DNA of 27,950 nucleotides from an uncultured Collinsella sp. (GCA_902490445.1 CABUDZ010000017.1:1-27950); one strand, 5' to 3'; shown: positions 7,788 to 15,998, counted from the stretch's first letter. Program-made: numbers and translations. Notes: a model not told the origin generated them from the letters alone.

Positions 7788-8317
7788 AGCAGTCCACGCT
7801 CCAAAAGCATCTCGGCACAAAGGTAGGAAACGTCCTCGAAGGACTTGTTGCGAATATCAAGGGTAATATCGGCGGCTTGGCGATACAGCGGACGGCGATG
7901 CTCAAACAGGCGCGCAGCATGCTCGGGCGAGCGGAAATCGGGCCGGGTATCAGAACGGCGAATCTGGCGCAACGAGTCCTCAAAGTCGCCTTCGAGGTAC
8001 ACGCATGTACCCATCTCGTGCATCAGTTCAATGTTCACCGGCGTCTCGACGATGCCACCCCCGCACGACACCAGCAGGCTGCGCTCGCTTTGAAGCGAAC
8101 GGAGTGCCGAGGTCTCGAGCTCGCGAAAACGGTCCTCGCCCTCGGTCTCAAATATCTCGGTCACCGACTTGCCACATCGACGCACAACCAAACGATCGGT
8201 ATCGATAAAACGCCGCTTGAACATAGTGCCGACGTTGCGCGCTAGCGTCGATTTGCCCGCGCCCAAAAAGCCGATAAAGAAAATATGGTCGCAGCCGTGT
8301 TTGATGTGCTGAGACAT
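7784..8317 (-). CDS. aroK: Shikimate kinase
   Basis: Shikimate kinase transfers phosphate from ATP to shikimate in aromatic amino-acid synthesis. The 177-aa protein has Walker A GFLGAGKST (16-24), the Mg-binding DTD (Asp41), substrate Arg65 in FRELE, the CGGG loop (85-88), Arg125 in the lid (DTRPDF) and Arg142 in RRPLYR. All key residues are present, so it should be active. Its stop overlaps the start of the aroB-like gene and it follows yqeG by 8 nt. The ribosome site is weak (TAGG seven bases before the ATG). aroC and aroD, often in the same cluster, are missing from this neighbourhood. Confidence 0.94.
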   Translation of the reverse strand: MSQHIKHGCDHIFFIGFLGAGKSTLARNVGTMFKRRFIDTDRLVVRRCGKSVTEIFETEGEDRFRELETSALRSLQSERSLLVSCGGGIVETPVNIELMHEMGTCVYLEGDFEDSLRQIRRSDTRPDFRSPEHAARLFEHRRPLYRQAADITLDIRNKSFEDVSYLCAEMLLERGLL

Positions 8318-8325
8318 GGCGAAAC

Positions 8326-8823
8326 CTATTCCTCGCAGGGAAGGTCGCGCAGGGCCCGGCGCTCAAAGATACGGAAGATCTGCGTGTACCACAGGTCCTG
8401 GGTTGCCTGCGGCTTGACCAGAATAGTGTCAACGCCGGCAAAATTACCGCTCCACACGTCCGTGTACAGCTGATCGCCGATCAGCACCGCCTCGTCTGTC
8501 GTGGCGCCGAGGCGCTTAAGACCCGCCTTCAAGGCAAACGGGGCGGGCTTCATGGCGTGGCTAATGGCCTCGAGTCCCAGCTCGCGTGCAGAGCTCATGA
8601 CCTGGTCGCGATGCCAGTTGTTGGACACCATGCACAGCTTAAAGCCTTTGGCGCGGGCGGCGTCGAGCCAAGCGGAAACCGCAGTGGGAACCTGCTCGGT
8701 GTCGCGCGGCACCAGAGTGTTATCGCGATCGAGCAGAATGGCGCGTTTGCCGTCGGCCCACAGGGTATCAAGGTCGATGCGATCGACCGAGGCAACGTAT
8801 CGTTTGGGGCTAAAAATCCTCAT
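8326..8823 (-). CDS. yqeG: YqeG-family HAD-superfamily phosphatase
   Basis: This 165-aa protein is a HAD phosphatase of subclass IIIA. Motif I is LLDRDNTLV (Asp32 nucleophile, Asp34), motif II VSNNW, motif III has the Lys of MKPAPFAL and motif IV is IGDQLYTDVWSGN. YqeG relatives include phosphatidylglycerophosphate phosphatases of the Gep4 type, but the bacterial substrate is not settled. The start at 8823 lies one base after the mltG stop and has TGGAA upstream. A longer frame extending over mltG is a shadow. Close packing with mltG and aroK places it in the alaS-to-aroB operon. Confidence 0.9.
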   Translation of the reverse strand: MRIFSPKRYVASVDRIDLDTLWADGKRAILLDRDNTLVPRDTEQVPTAVSAWLDAARAKGFKLCMVSNNWHRDQVMSSARELGLEAISHAMKPAPFALKAGLKRLGATTDEAVLIGDQLYTDVWSGNFAGVDTILVKPQATQDLWYTQIFRIFERRALRDLPCEE

Positions 8824-8824
8824 G

Positions 8825-10258
8825 CTAATTCCAAGACTGTTGATGCTCTTCGTAGGTTTGCGAGAAGTACTCCTCGTCCTGCGTAATGTAGAAATACAGG
8901 TCATCGGAGTCGGTCGGCTCAAGCGTGGCCTTGAGTGCCTCGAGCGACGGAGAGCAGATGGGCGTGGGTGGCAGGCCCTCGTGCTTATAGGTGTTATACG
9001 GGCTATCGCTCTGCAGGTCGTCGGCGGTAACCTCGCCACCGGTGACATACATCATGGTCGCATCGCTGTTGAGATAGCGCAGACCGTCGAGCTTGCCGGC
9101 AAGGCGGTTGTAGAAGACCGAGGCCACGTGCGCACGTTGATCGGCGTTGAGGCCCTCGCGCTCAACGATCGAGGCCAAGTTAACGATGTCGTAGTCGGAC
9201 ATCTCCACACCGTAGCGCTCCTTGATCTTGGCTTCGCAGCTCGCAAAGTCAAGCGACTTGTACTCAGTCTTAAACTGATCGAGCATGGCGCGAATCACGT
9301 CATCGGCCGTCGGCGAATCACCCAACGAATAGGTCTTGGGGAACAAGAAACCCTCGAGCGAATCGTTGGCGGCGCCCTTAAGGAAGCTATAGTCGTCCAC
9401 GTAATTGGAGGCCTTGGCCTGGTTGAGGAAGTCTTCCTTAGAGATGCTGTCGTAGGCCTGGGCCACGCGGTCGGCGACTTGATCGACTGTCAGACCCTCA
9501 GGGATAGTCAGCGCATTGGAGCCCGCGTTGGGGCCTTCCATGAGCTGCTGAACAACCTTGGTCGCATCCATGAGTGTGGTGAACGAATAAGTACCAGGCT
9601 TGAGCGACATATCGGCGTTGAGCTTTTTCACCGCCGCGTAGTAATCCTTGGGATTTTCGACGATATGGTTCTCGGAGAGAATCGAGGCGATCGCATCGCC
9701 CGAAGCACCGTCGGGAATGGTCACCGTAACCTGCTGACCAGCCGTGACCTTCGTATCCTCACCGGCAAAGAAGCCCTTGACGGCAGGCACGACAAAGAAA
9801 GCGATAGTAGCAAGCGCGAATACGGCCACCACAACGCCGATGATCATAGGCACCGGGGAGCTTTTCTTTTGGGAACCGCGACGAGCATGCGTGTTGTAGC
9901 TCGAACGGGTCGCCGGAGCAACGCCATGCGTGCCGCGAGCGTGATGAGAATGCGATTGCGGGGCCTGCGTTCGCTGGGTAGGTGCCTGTTGCTTAAAGCG
10001 AGCACCGCCTGCAGGCTGAGCCGAACGAGCAGTGGGCTGCTGAGCCGCGTGAGAAGCCGGATACTGAACCGAACGAGCAGAAGGCTGCTGACCCGTCCGT
10101 TGAACAGGTTGGGCCGAACGAGAGGAGGACTGCACCGGGCGCGCGGCAGACTGAGCTGCGCGCTGGGTCGGCTGTGCCGGACGCTGGCCAGGCTGGGCAG
10201 GGCGCGACGCCGACTGACGTGTACAATTCGGCTGGCGCGGATCGGAAGCGCTAGGCAT
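8825..10258 (-). CDS. mltG: Endolytic murein transglycosylase MltG with long low-complexity N-terminus
   Basis: MltG is an inner-membrane lytic transglycosylase that cuts nascent glycan strands and sets their length. The 477-aa protein begins with about 130 residues rich in Gln, Ala, Arg, Ser and Pro, expected to be cytoplasmic and disordered. One membrane segment follows (about 137-160). The extracellular part has a LysM-like region and the YceG catalytic domain, with ASIVEREG containing the predicted catalytic Glu366 and the conserved SPYNTYKHEGLPPTPICSP stretch. The tail is longer than in most MltG proteins and contains repeated RSAQ or RSVQ units. GAGGAGG lies six bases before the ATG. 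The gene overlaps ruvX by 8 bp. Confidence 0.94.
   Translation of the reverse strand: MPSASDPRQPNCTRQSASRPAQPGQRPAQPTQRAAQSAARPVQSSSRSAQPVQRTGQQPSARSVQYPASHAAQQPTARSAQPAGGARFKQQAPTQRTQAPQSHSHHARGTHGVAPATRSSYNTHARRGSQKKSSPVPMIIGVVVAVFALATIAFFVVPAVKGFFAGEDTKVTAGQQVTVTIPDGASGDAIASILSENHIVENPKDYYAAVKKLNADMSLKPGTYSFTTLMDATKVVQQLMEGPNAGSNALTIPEGLTVDQVADRVAQAYDSISKEDFLNQAKASNYVDDYSFLKGAANDSLEGFLFPKTYSLGDSPTADDVIRAMLDQFKTEYKSLDFASCEAKIKERYGVEMSDYDIVNLASIVEREGLNADQRAHVASVFYNRLAGKLDGLRYLNSDATMMYVTGGEVTADDLQSDSPYNTYKHEGLPPTPICSPSLEALKATLEPTDSDDLYFYITQDEEYFSQTYEEHQQSWN
10021..10125 (-). repeat. Imperfect short repeats in the mltG N-terminal coding region
   Basis: The string CCGAACGAGCAG occurs at 10021 and 10069, and CCGAACGAG again at 10114, with similar flanks (GGCTGCTGA after the first two). 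The spacings of 48 and 45 bp keep the reading frame and encode the ARSAQP/ARSVQY/SRSAQP units of the disordered tail. The number of units could vary between strains. Confidence 0.7.
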
Positions 10259-10679
10259 GCGAAACCTCCTCGTTTTTACGATCGAGCCATGTCTGCAAGA
10301 ACAGGCTGGCGGCGATCATGTCAATCTTGCCCCTCATCTGCTTTTCGTTGAGCCCCTGCTCGCGCAGGATTCTCTTGGCCTCCTGCGAGGACAGACGCTC
10401 GTCCTCAAACTCCAGCGGAAGCTCGAGCTCGTCGGCAATCTTTTGGGCCACGGCGGCGACGCGCTCGGCCTGGGGACCGGGCTCACCGGCCATGGTCAAG
10501 GGACGTCCGCTTACCAGGATATCGGGCTCATAGTCCTCAACCAGGTAACTGAACGTCTTGGCCATGCCAGTGACCTCGGCAGCCGGAAGCACCTTGACAG
10601 GCATTGCCATCTTGCCATCACGGCTCGAGACGGCAATGCCAATCCTGGTCTCCCCTATGTCCAGTGCGAGCGCGACCAC
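10251..10679 (-). CDS. ruvX: RuvX/YqgF-family putative Holliday junction resolvase-like nuclease
   Basis: The RNase H-fold family called RuvX or YqgF is linked to pre-16S rRNA 5'-end maturation and possibly to Holliday junctions. The 142-aa protein has the N-terminal strand LALDIGETRIGIAVS, the DILVSGRPL segment, FEDERLSS and a C-terminal D119-region IDMIAASLFLQTWL. The acidic residues of the fold (D7, E93-region, D119-region) are present. The start codon is GTG with only a weak ribosome site, 17 nt after alaS. The common order alaS-ruvX-mltG supports the call. Confidence 0.92.
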   Translation of the reverse strand: MVALALDIGETRIGIAVSSRDGKMAMPVKVLPAAEVTGMAKTFSYLVEDYEPDILVSGRPLTMAGEPGPQAERVAAVAQKIADELELPLEFEDERLSSQEAKRILREQGLNEKQMRGKIDMIAASLFLQTWLDRKNEEVSHA

Positions 10680-10696
10680 AGCGACTACTTATGTTC

Positions 10697-13354
10697 TTAG
10701 GCGCCAAGCGCGGTCTTGGCGGCCGCGAGGGCATCGGCGATACCGGCGGCGTTCTTGCCACCGGCCTGGGCCATGTTGGGACGACCGCCACCGCGACCAT
10801 CGACCAGGCCCGCGATCTGCTTGATCACGTTACCGGCGTGGAAACCGGCCTTCACGGCGTCATCGGAGCCGGCGGCGAGCAGAGCCGGGGTGCCCTTCTC
10901 GGTCACGCTGGCAACGACGCAGGCGACGGGGCCGGCAACCTTCTGGTGCACGGTATCCCAGACGTTTCGCAGGTCAACAGCCTCAAGGCCCTGGAGCTCA
11001 GCGACGACGAGCTTGTAGCCGTCGAGCTCGACGGCGCCCTCGATGGCGCTGGAGATAGCATCGGAGGAGCCACCGGTCAGCGCCTTCTTAAGCTTATTGG
11101 ACGTCTCGCGCAGCTCAGCCTGCAGGTTTTCCACGCGGGCGGGAACCTCATCCACACGGCACTTGAGCGCAGCAGCGGCGGCGTCGACGAGCGCCAGACG
11201 GTCGGCCATGTAGTCGAGAGCACCCTTGGAGGTCACGGCCTCAATGCGGCGGACGTTGGAGCCCGTGGAGGACTCGGAGATGATCTTGAACAGGCCGATC
11301 TCGGCGGTGTTGGCGGCATGGGTGCCACCGCAAAGCTCACGGGAGAACGGCTGGTCCTCGGCGCCCACGGAGACAACGCGGACGACGTCGCCATACTTCT
11401 CGCCAAACAGGGCGACAGCACCGGCGGCCTTGGCCTCGTCGATGCCCATGACGCGGGTCACGACCGGCTTGGAGGCGAAGATCTGCTGGTTGACCAGGTC
11501 CTCGACAGCCTTGAGCTGCTCGGAGGACAGGGCCTCGAAGTGCGTGAAGTCAAAGCGCAGGTGCTCGGGCGTCACCAGCGAGCCAGCCTGGGAGACATGC
11601 TCGCCCAGGACCTGCTTAAGCGCGGCGTCGAGCAGGTGCGTGGCGGTGTGGTTGCGACGCAGGAAGCCACGGCGCTCGGCGTCGAGCGCGGCGGTCACGG
11701 TAGTACCGACGGTCAGCGTACCCTCGGTGACGTGGGCGACGTGAGCATACAGGCCGTTGTGGTTCTTGGTATCGGAAACGGTCAGCGCAACGCCCTCGGC
11801 GGAAAGCTCACCGGCGTCACCCTGCTGGCCGCCCATCTCGGCATAGAACGGAGTGTGGTCGAGCACGACCTCGACATCCTCGCCCGCGGCAGCGGACTCA
11901 ACGGACTCACCGTTGCGAACGATAGCGACAACCTTGGCGCCCTCGATGACGTCGTTGTCATAGCCGTCGAACTCGGTCGCAGCGACCTTGTCCGAAAGCT
12001 CGACCCACACGTCATTGAAGCTGCCCCAGGCATCGCCCTTGGCGTTGGCGCGGGCGCGGGCCTTCTGGTCCTCCATGCAAGCGGTGAAGCCATCCATATC
12101 GACGTCGTGCCCAGCGGTACCAGCAATCTCGACGGTCAGGTCGATGGGGAAACCAAAGGTGTCGTGAAGCTTAAAGGCAACATCGCCCGGAAGGACAGCG
12201 CCGTCGGCGAGCGCGGCCAGGGCCTCGTCCAGGTAAACGCGGCCGTTGTCGAGCGTCGTTGAGAAACGCTCCTCCTCGGAGGCGACGATGCCCTTAACGA
12301 GCGCGACGTTCTTGAGCAGCTCGGGATAGGCCTCGCCCATCTGGGCGTTGACCTCGTCGATAAACTTGGTCAGGAAGGCGCCCTCGATGCCCAGCAGGCG
12401 ACCGTGGAACACGGCACGGCGGAGCAGGCGGCGAAGGACGTACTCGCGACCCTCGTTACCGGGCAGGATGCCGTCGGAGATCATAAAGTCGACGGCACGG
12501 GAGTGGTCGGCGATGATGCGCAGGGAGCGGCTAGCACCGGAGTAATCGTCGGCGTCATAGGTCTTGCCGCTGATCTTCTCGCCCAGCTTGATGAGGTGCT
12601 GCATCAGATCGCCGTCGTAGTTAGCGGTCTTGTGCTGCATGATGGCGGCCATGCGCTCCAGACCCATGCCCGTATCGAGGTTGCGGTGCGGCAGCTCCGG
12701 CATGGAGCCGTCCTCCTGGCGGTCGTACTGGGTAAAGACGAGATTCCAGAACTCCAGGAAGCGGTCGCAGTCGCAGCCGGGCTTGCAGTCGGGGCTGCCG
12801 CAGCCGACCTCCTCGCCCATGTCAAAGTAGATCTCGGAGCACGGACCGCAGGGGCCGGTGGGGCCAGCGGCCCAGAAGTTGTCGTCCTCGCCCAGGCGGG
12901 AGATGTGATCCTCGGCAACGCCCAGGGAGCGCCACACGTCATGGGTCTCGTCGTCTTCGGTAAAGACGGTGAAGTACAGGCGGTCGAGCGGCAGCTTGAA
13001 CTCCTTGGTGATGAGCTCAAAGGCCCAAGCGCAGGCCTGCTGCTTGGAGACGCCGCCAAAGGAGAAGTCGCCGAGCATCTCAAAGAAGGACAGGTGACGG
13101 CCGTCCTCGCCGATGCAGTCGATGTCGTTGGTGCGGACGCACTTCTGGCAGGAGATCGCGCCGATCTCCTTCATGGTCTTCTTGCCCTGGTAGTACTCCT
13201 TAAACTGGTTCATGCCGGCGTTGGCAAGCAGCAGCGAAGGATCGTCAGGGACGAGGGACGAAGAAGGATAGAGCTTAAGACCGCGCTCCTCAAAGAAGTT
13301 GAGGAACTTGGAGCGAATCTCGGCCGTAGTCATTGACGGGTAGTCAGCACTCAT
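10697..13354 (-). CDS. alaS: Alanyl-tRNA synthetase
   Basis: AlaRS charges tRNA-Ala and hydrolyses mischarged Ser- and Gly-tRNA. The 885-aa protein has the class II catalytic domain (RSKFLNFFEERG at the start, NAGMNQF, GRHLSFFEMLGDFSFG), an insert with a Cys cluster (GCGSPDCKPGCDCDRF), and the editing domain with HTATH near residue 568 and CGGTH near 674. A C-Ala domain ends in GGGRPNMAQAGGK. The start at 13354 has GAGGAG nine bases upstream and gives the usual N-terminus. A frame opening at 13444 would run back through the promoter and terminator region. It leads the alaS-ruvX-mltG-yqeG-aroK-aroB-like operon. Confidence 0.97.
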   Translation of the reverse strand: MSADYPSMTTAEIRSKFLNFFEERGLKLYPSSSLVPDDPSLLLANAGMNQFKEYYQGKKTMKEIGAISCQKCVRTNDIDCIGEDGRHLSFFEMLGDFSFGGVSKQQACAWAFELITKEFKLPLDRLYFTVFTEDDETHDVWRSLGVAEDHISRLGEDDNFWAAGPTGPCGPCSEIYFDMGEEVGCGSPDCKPGCDCDRFLEFWNLVFTQYDRQEDGSMPELPHRNLDTGMGLERMAAIMQHKTANYDGDLMQHLIKLGEKISGKTYDADDYSGASRSLRIIADHSRAVDFMISDGILPGNEGREYVLRRLLRRAVFHGRLLGIEGAFLTKFIDEVNAQMGEAYPELLKNVALVKGIVASEEERFSTTLDNGRVYLDEALAALADGAVLPGDVAFKLHDTFGFPIDLTVEIAGTAGHDVDMDGFTACMEDQKARARANAKGDAWGSFNDVWVELSDKVAATEFDGYDNDVIEGAKVVAIVRNGESVESAAAGEDVEVVLDHTPFYAEMGGQQGDAGELSAEGVALTVSDTKNHNGLYAHVAHVTEGTLTVGTTVTAALDAERRGFLRRNHTATHLLDAALKQVLGEHVSQAGSLVTPEHLRFDFTHFEALSSEQLKAVEDLVNQQIFASKPVVTRVMGIDEAKAAGAVALFGEKYGDVVRVVSVGAEDQPFSRELCGGTHAANTAEIGLFKIISESSTGSNVRRIEAVTSKGALDYMADRLALVDAAAAALKCRVDEVPARVENLQAELRETSNKLKKALTGGSSDAISSAIEGAVELDGYKLVVAELQGLEAVDLRNVWDTVHQKVAGPVACVVASVTEKGTPALLAAGSDDAVKAGFHAGNVIKQIAGLVDGRGGGRPNMAQAGGKNAAGIADALAAAKTALGA

Positions 13355-13400
13355 AGAGGGAATCTCCTCGGTTTCACATCGAAACAGTTCAAACGTAACG

Positions 13401-13429
13401 ATATTACCATCCCACCGCGCCTGTGCAAA
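13401..13429 (-). promoter_or_regulatory. Likely alaS operon promoter
   Basis: On the minus strand TTTGCA (13424-13429) and TAATAT (13401-13406) stand 17 bp apart, and TGG just before the -10 resembles an extended -10. The -35 overlaps the T run of the terminator just upstream. Transcription would start about 40 nt before the alaS ATG, leaving no room for a long leader. Confidence 0.6.
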
Positions 13430-13456
13430 AAAGAGGGCCGCCAAACAGCGACCCTC
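13427..13456 (-). terminator. Rho-independent terminator upstream of alaS
   Basis: On the minus strand GAGGGTCGC pairs with GCGGCCCTC (one T-G pair) around a 6-nt loop and is followed by TTTTTT. It does not follow a minus-strand gene directly. The nearest upstream one is the AI-2E transporter, whose stop is about 340 nt away beyond the small plus-strand gene. Confidence 0.85.
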
Positions 13457-13512
13457 CAGCGAAAGTGCACGTTATTTAGGTCTGTCAAATACTTTGAAAA
13501 AAATGATTTCGG

Positions 13513-13518
13513 TATAAT
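13513..13518 (+). promoter_or_regulatory. Likely -10 element for the small membrane-protein gene
   Basis: TATAAT on the plus strand lies 32 nt before the ATG, within a marked A+T-rich stretch. The best-spaced -35 (TACTTT, 17 bp) is poor. Transcription would start about 25 nt before the start codon. Confidence 0.5.
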
Positions 13519-13550
13519 TGCATATAAGAATCGTCCGGAAGGAGCGATCG

Positions 13551-13790
13551 ATGAATAGCAAACGGTTTGTCGTGAATGCACTAACCTCGGTAGCCCTTTT
13601 AGCAATCTTCGCTTACTCGAGCTGGTATGTGAACCAGCCGAGATTTGGCTACGCATTGTACGCAGTAACATCTGGCGATAAAGCGTATTACACCCTAAGC
13701 GCAATTGACGCCATCTTTTTCTATGTGGCTGGCCCCTTATCAATCGCTTTGATCGCGTTTATTGTTATTTACAACATCAAGAAACGCTAA
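13551..13790 (+). CDS. Small two-pass membrane protein of unknown function
   Basis: This 79-aa protein is not recognised. It has two hydrophobic segments, about residues 6-27 (VVNALTSVALLAIF...) and 50-75 (AIDAIFFYVAGPLSIALIAFIVIY). They are joined by a short polar loop containing QPRFGYALY and SGDKAYY, and the protein ends NIKKR. By the positive-inside rule both ends probably face the cytoplasm. AAGGAG six bases before the ATG is a strong ribosome site and sets the start. It is the only plus-strand gene in the first 26 kb, is visibly richer in A+T than its neighbours, and its stop lies 6 bp from the stop of the converging transporter gene. The good ribosome site, the TATAAT and the clean hydrophobic pattern argue that it is real. 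Late acquisition is possible. Confidence 0.75.
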   Translation: MNSKRFVVNALTSVALLAIFAYSSWYVNQPRFGYALYAVTSGDKAYYTLSAIDAIFFYVAGPLSIALIAFIVIYNIKKR

Positions 13791-13796
13791 CAGGGC

Positions 13797-15209
13797 CTAT
13801 TTGGAATCCGAATCGTCCATGGAGCCGTCGATGCCGGTTTTGGTGTCGTCGTCAGAGCTTGTGTCGTCGTCCTTGGCAAAGGGGTTCTTAAAGAAACCCG
13901 TCGCGTCGGGCTGCAGGCCTGAGAGCTTAATCCAGGGATTATCGAGCTCGGGCTTGGGCATGGCCTGGGCCTCGGGCGCGGTCTCGTTGCCGATGAGCTC
14001 GGACTCATAGATGAACGTATCGTCGCCAAGCGCGTCGTAGGCGGCAACTGGGTTACCCTCGGTATCGCGATACGGAGTGCCCTTAAACACGGCACCATCG
14101 TATGCCACGAGCTGACGCCCGGTCTCGTTCTCAAAGTAGTAGACGAAAATGCCCTTGAGGGCCGCGCACAGCGGAATGGCGATAACCATGCCGATGGGAC
14201 CCATGAGTGCCGAACCGATAACGAGAGCCGTCAGGCTCATAACGGGATGCACCTGCACCGAGCTCTGCATGACCTTAGGCGAAATGACATTATCGGTGAC
14301 GTTTTGAGCCACCATGGTCACGACAAGCGTCCACAACGCCAGCATGGGGCTGAACATAAAGCCAAGCACCGTGGCGATCGCCGCACTCACCCAGGGACCG
14401 ACAACCGGAACCAGGTGCATAATGCCGGTAAAGATAGCCATGAGTGCTGCATACGGATGGCCGATGATCGTAAAACCAATAAAGGCAAGAAAACCGCCAC
14501 AGATCGATGTGATGACCATGCCACGCATGTAGCCGCCGACCGAACGCGAAAGGATGGCCACCATAAAGCGGTACGAGGTCTCCTTTTCCTGCCCGATGAT
14601 GGTGCAGACCTCGTGGTGCATGCGGGGATAATCGCAGGCAAGCCAGTAGGCAAGCACCAGACCCAGGAAGATGACGAACAGCTGCGAGGCCGTGTTGGTA
14701 ATGAGCGGAAACACACCGCGGCCGAGCTCAGCAGCGATTTGCGAGACGTACTTAGACGCTACGGTAACCAACGAAGAAAGATTGTCGTCCAGATACTCCT
14801 TGAGCGGCGTGTTGTTGAGCGTCTTAGCGTGCGAGAGCATCTCGTTGAGATCGCCACCCGCAACACGAAGCTGCTCGGGCAGGCGGCTCAGGACTTCCAT
14901 GATTTGACCGAGCAAAATAGGCGATAGGATGCAGACGACGCCGACGAGCACGGCAACAACCACAATGAGTGCGATGAGCGAACCGAGGCCACGTCCGACA
15001 CCGTGATGCTCGAGCCAGTTGGTGATCGGAGACATCACAAAAGCGATGATGGAACCGACAGCGAGAAACTCGATGACCGGTGCCAGGATGCCCATAAGGT
15101 TAAAGATGACGGCAGCGATGACAATGCAGCCGACGACGCCCCAAATGCGCAGCGTCAGAATGCGGGTATCGCGAAGCGTGCGGTCGATTTGTTGGGGGTG
15201 CTCACTCAT
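13797..15209 (-). CDS. AI-2E family (PerM/TqsA-like) membrane transporter
   Basis: AI-2E-family proteins are multi-pass membrane proteins variously linked to autoinducer-2 export and sodium/proton exchange; the substrate here is unknown. Paired helices lie at about residues 20-80 (AVIFNLMGILAPVIEFLAVGS and the following helix). A soluble region covers about 105-170, with more helices to about 350 including MVITSICGGFLAFIGF, HLVPVVGPW and LMGPIGMVIAIPL. An unusual cytoplasmic tail of about 100 residues follows, ending in an Asp/Ser-rich stretch (DDDTSSDDD). The ATG overlaps the sigma-factor stop as ATGA with a weak ribosome site, so its translation is probably coupled to the sigma gene. Confidence 0.9.
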   Translation of the reverse strand: MSEHPQQIDRTLRDTRILTLRIWGVVGCIVIAAVIFNLMGILAPVIEFLAVGSIIAFVMSPITNWLEHHGVGRGLGSLIALIVVVAVLVGVVCILSPILLGQIMEVLSRLPEQLRVAGGDLNEMLSHAKTLNNTPLKEYLDDNLSSLVTVASKYVSQIAAELGRGVFPLITNTASQLFVIFLGLVLAYWLACDYPRMHHEVCTIIGQEKETSYRFMVAILSRSVGGYMRGMVITSICGGFLAFIGFTIIGHPYAALMAIFTGIMHLVPVVGPWVSAAIATVLGFMFSPMLALWTLVVTMVAQNVTDNVISPKVMQSSVQVHPVMSLTALVIGSALMGPIGMVIAIPLCAALKGIFVYYFENETGRQLVAYDGAVFKGTPYRDTEGNPVAAYDALGDDTFIYESELIGNETAPEAQAMPKPELDNPWIKLSGLQPDATGFFKNPFAKDDDTSSDDDTKTGIDGSMDDSDSK

Positions 15210-15997
15210 GAACGAACCATCACTCCGTCGGGATCAATCTTATCTTGAATCTTCTTAAGCGTGCGGCGCAGCAGGCGCGAGACCTGCACCTGCGAGATGC
15301 CAAGCTTCTTGGCAATCTCGATCTGGGTCATGCCCTTAACGAAGCGCAGCTCGATAACCTCGCGCTCGCGCGGCGAGAAATCGCGGATAGCTTCCTCGAT
15401 TACCAGGCGGTCATCGGTAAAGTCGAGCTCGTTGTCGTCGTCGGCATAGCGATCGAGAATCGAAGGCGCATCATCGGAATCGGACGCACCGGGAGCCTCG
15501 ATGGGCACCGAGGTGTAGGCCGAGGACGATTCCATGGCTTCGAGCACCTCGTCGACGGTTACGCCAAGGTAATCGGCGATTTCCTCAACCTTGGGCGAAC
15601 GCTGAAGCTCGTTGGTGAGCTTGTCGGTGGCCTGGTTAACCTTGGCAGAGAGCTCCTGCAGACGACGCGGCACGCGCACACTCCAGCCCTTGTCGCGGAA
15701 GTGGCGCTTAATCTCGCCCAAGATGGTGGGCGTGGCAAACGTCGTGAACTCGAGTCCGCGCTCGGGATCAAAGCGGTCGATTGCCTTGAGCAAGCCCAAG
15801 TACCCGACCTGCAAAAGGTCATCGAGCGGCTCGCCGCGGTTCTTGAATTTGTTGGCAAGAAACCTTACCAGGTTCATATGGGACATGACGAGCTGCTCGC
15901 GAGCATCCGGATCACCGGTCTCCTTATAACGACGAAACAGCTCGCGGGTTTTCTCCTTGTCCCAAGCGGTCTTGCCGCTCCGGGAGCGTTCGGTCAT
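15206..15997 (-). CDS. SigB/SigF/SigG-family RNA polymerase sigma factor
   Basis: This 263-aa group 3 sigma-70 factor has region 2 (residues about 35-105, with DDLLQVGYLGLLKAIDRFD and FATPTILGEIKRHFRDKGW), region 3 (about 110-165, VPRRLQELSAKVNQ) and region 4. Region 4 includes the helix-turn-helix TQIEIAKKLGISQVQVSRLLRR (224-245). These are hallmarks of the general-stress and sporulation branch. An acidic linker (about 172-197, SDSDD and DDDNELD) joins regions 3 and 4. It lies one base after a SpoIIAB/RsbW-like gene, which is the classic arrangement for a cognate anti-sigma factor, and directly before the transporter. The organism group does not sporulate, so a stress or envelope role is more likely. 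AAGGCGG lies nine bases upstream. Confidence 0.95.
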   Translation of the reverse strand: MTERSRSGKTAWDKEKTRELFRRYKETGDPDAREQLVMSHMNLVRFLANKFKNRGEPLDDLLQVGYLGLLKAIDRFDPERGLEFTTFATPTILGEIKRHFRDKGWSVRVPRRLQELSAKVNQATDKLTNELQRSPKVEEIADYLGVTVDEVLEAMESSSAYTSVPIEAPGASDSDDAPSILDRYADDDNELDFTDDRLVIEEAIRDFSPREREVIELRFVKGMTQIEIAKKLGISQVQVSRLLRRTLKKIQDKIDPDGVMVRS

Positions 15998-15998
15998 A

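Noticed and set aside
8823..9048. Extended N-terminus of the YqeG-type phosphatase
   Set aside because: The extra 75 residues are Arg/Ser/Thr/Pro-rich shadow coding of mltG. The start at 8823 has a ribosome site and fits the family.
8501..10351. A 616-codon plus-strand frame opposite yqeG and mltG
   Set aside because: It spans several real genes antisense, and the Arg-rich part mirrors the mltG repeats.
10604..12262. A 552-codon plus-strand frame opposite alaS
   Set aside because: Same cause: a shadow of AlaRS coding, with Gly/Leu/Val-rich translation and no ribosome site tied to it.
13355..13550. A T-box or other riboswitch for alaS
   Set aside because: The likely transcript start leaves only about 40 nt of leader, and no TGGN-bulge antiterminator is present.
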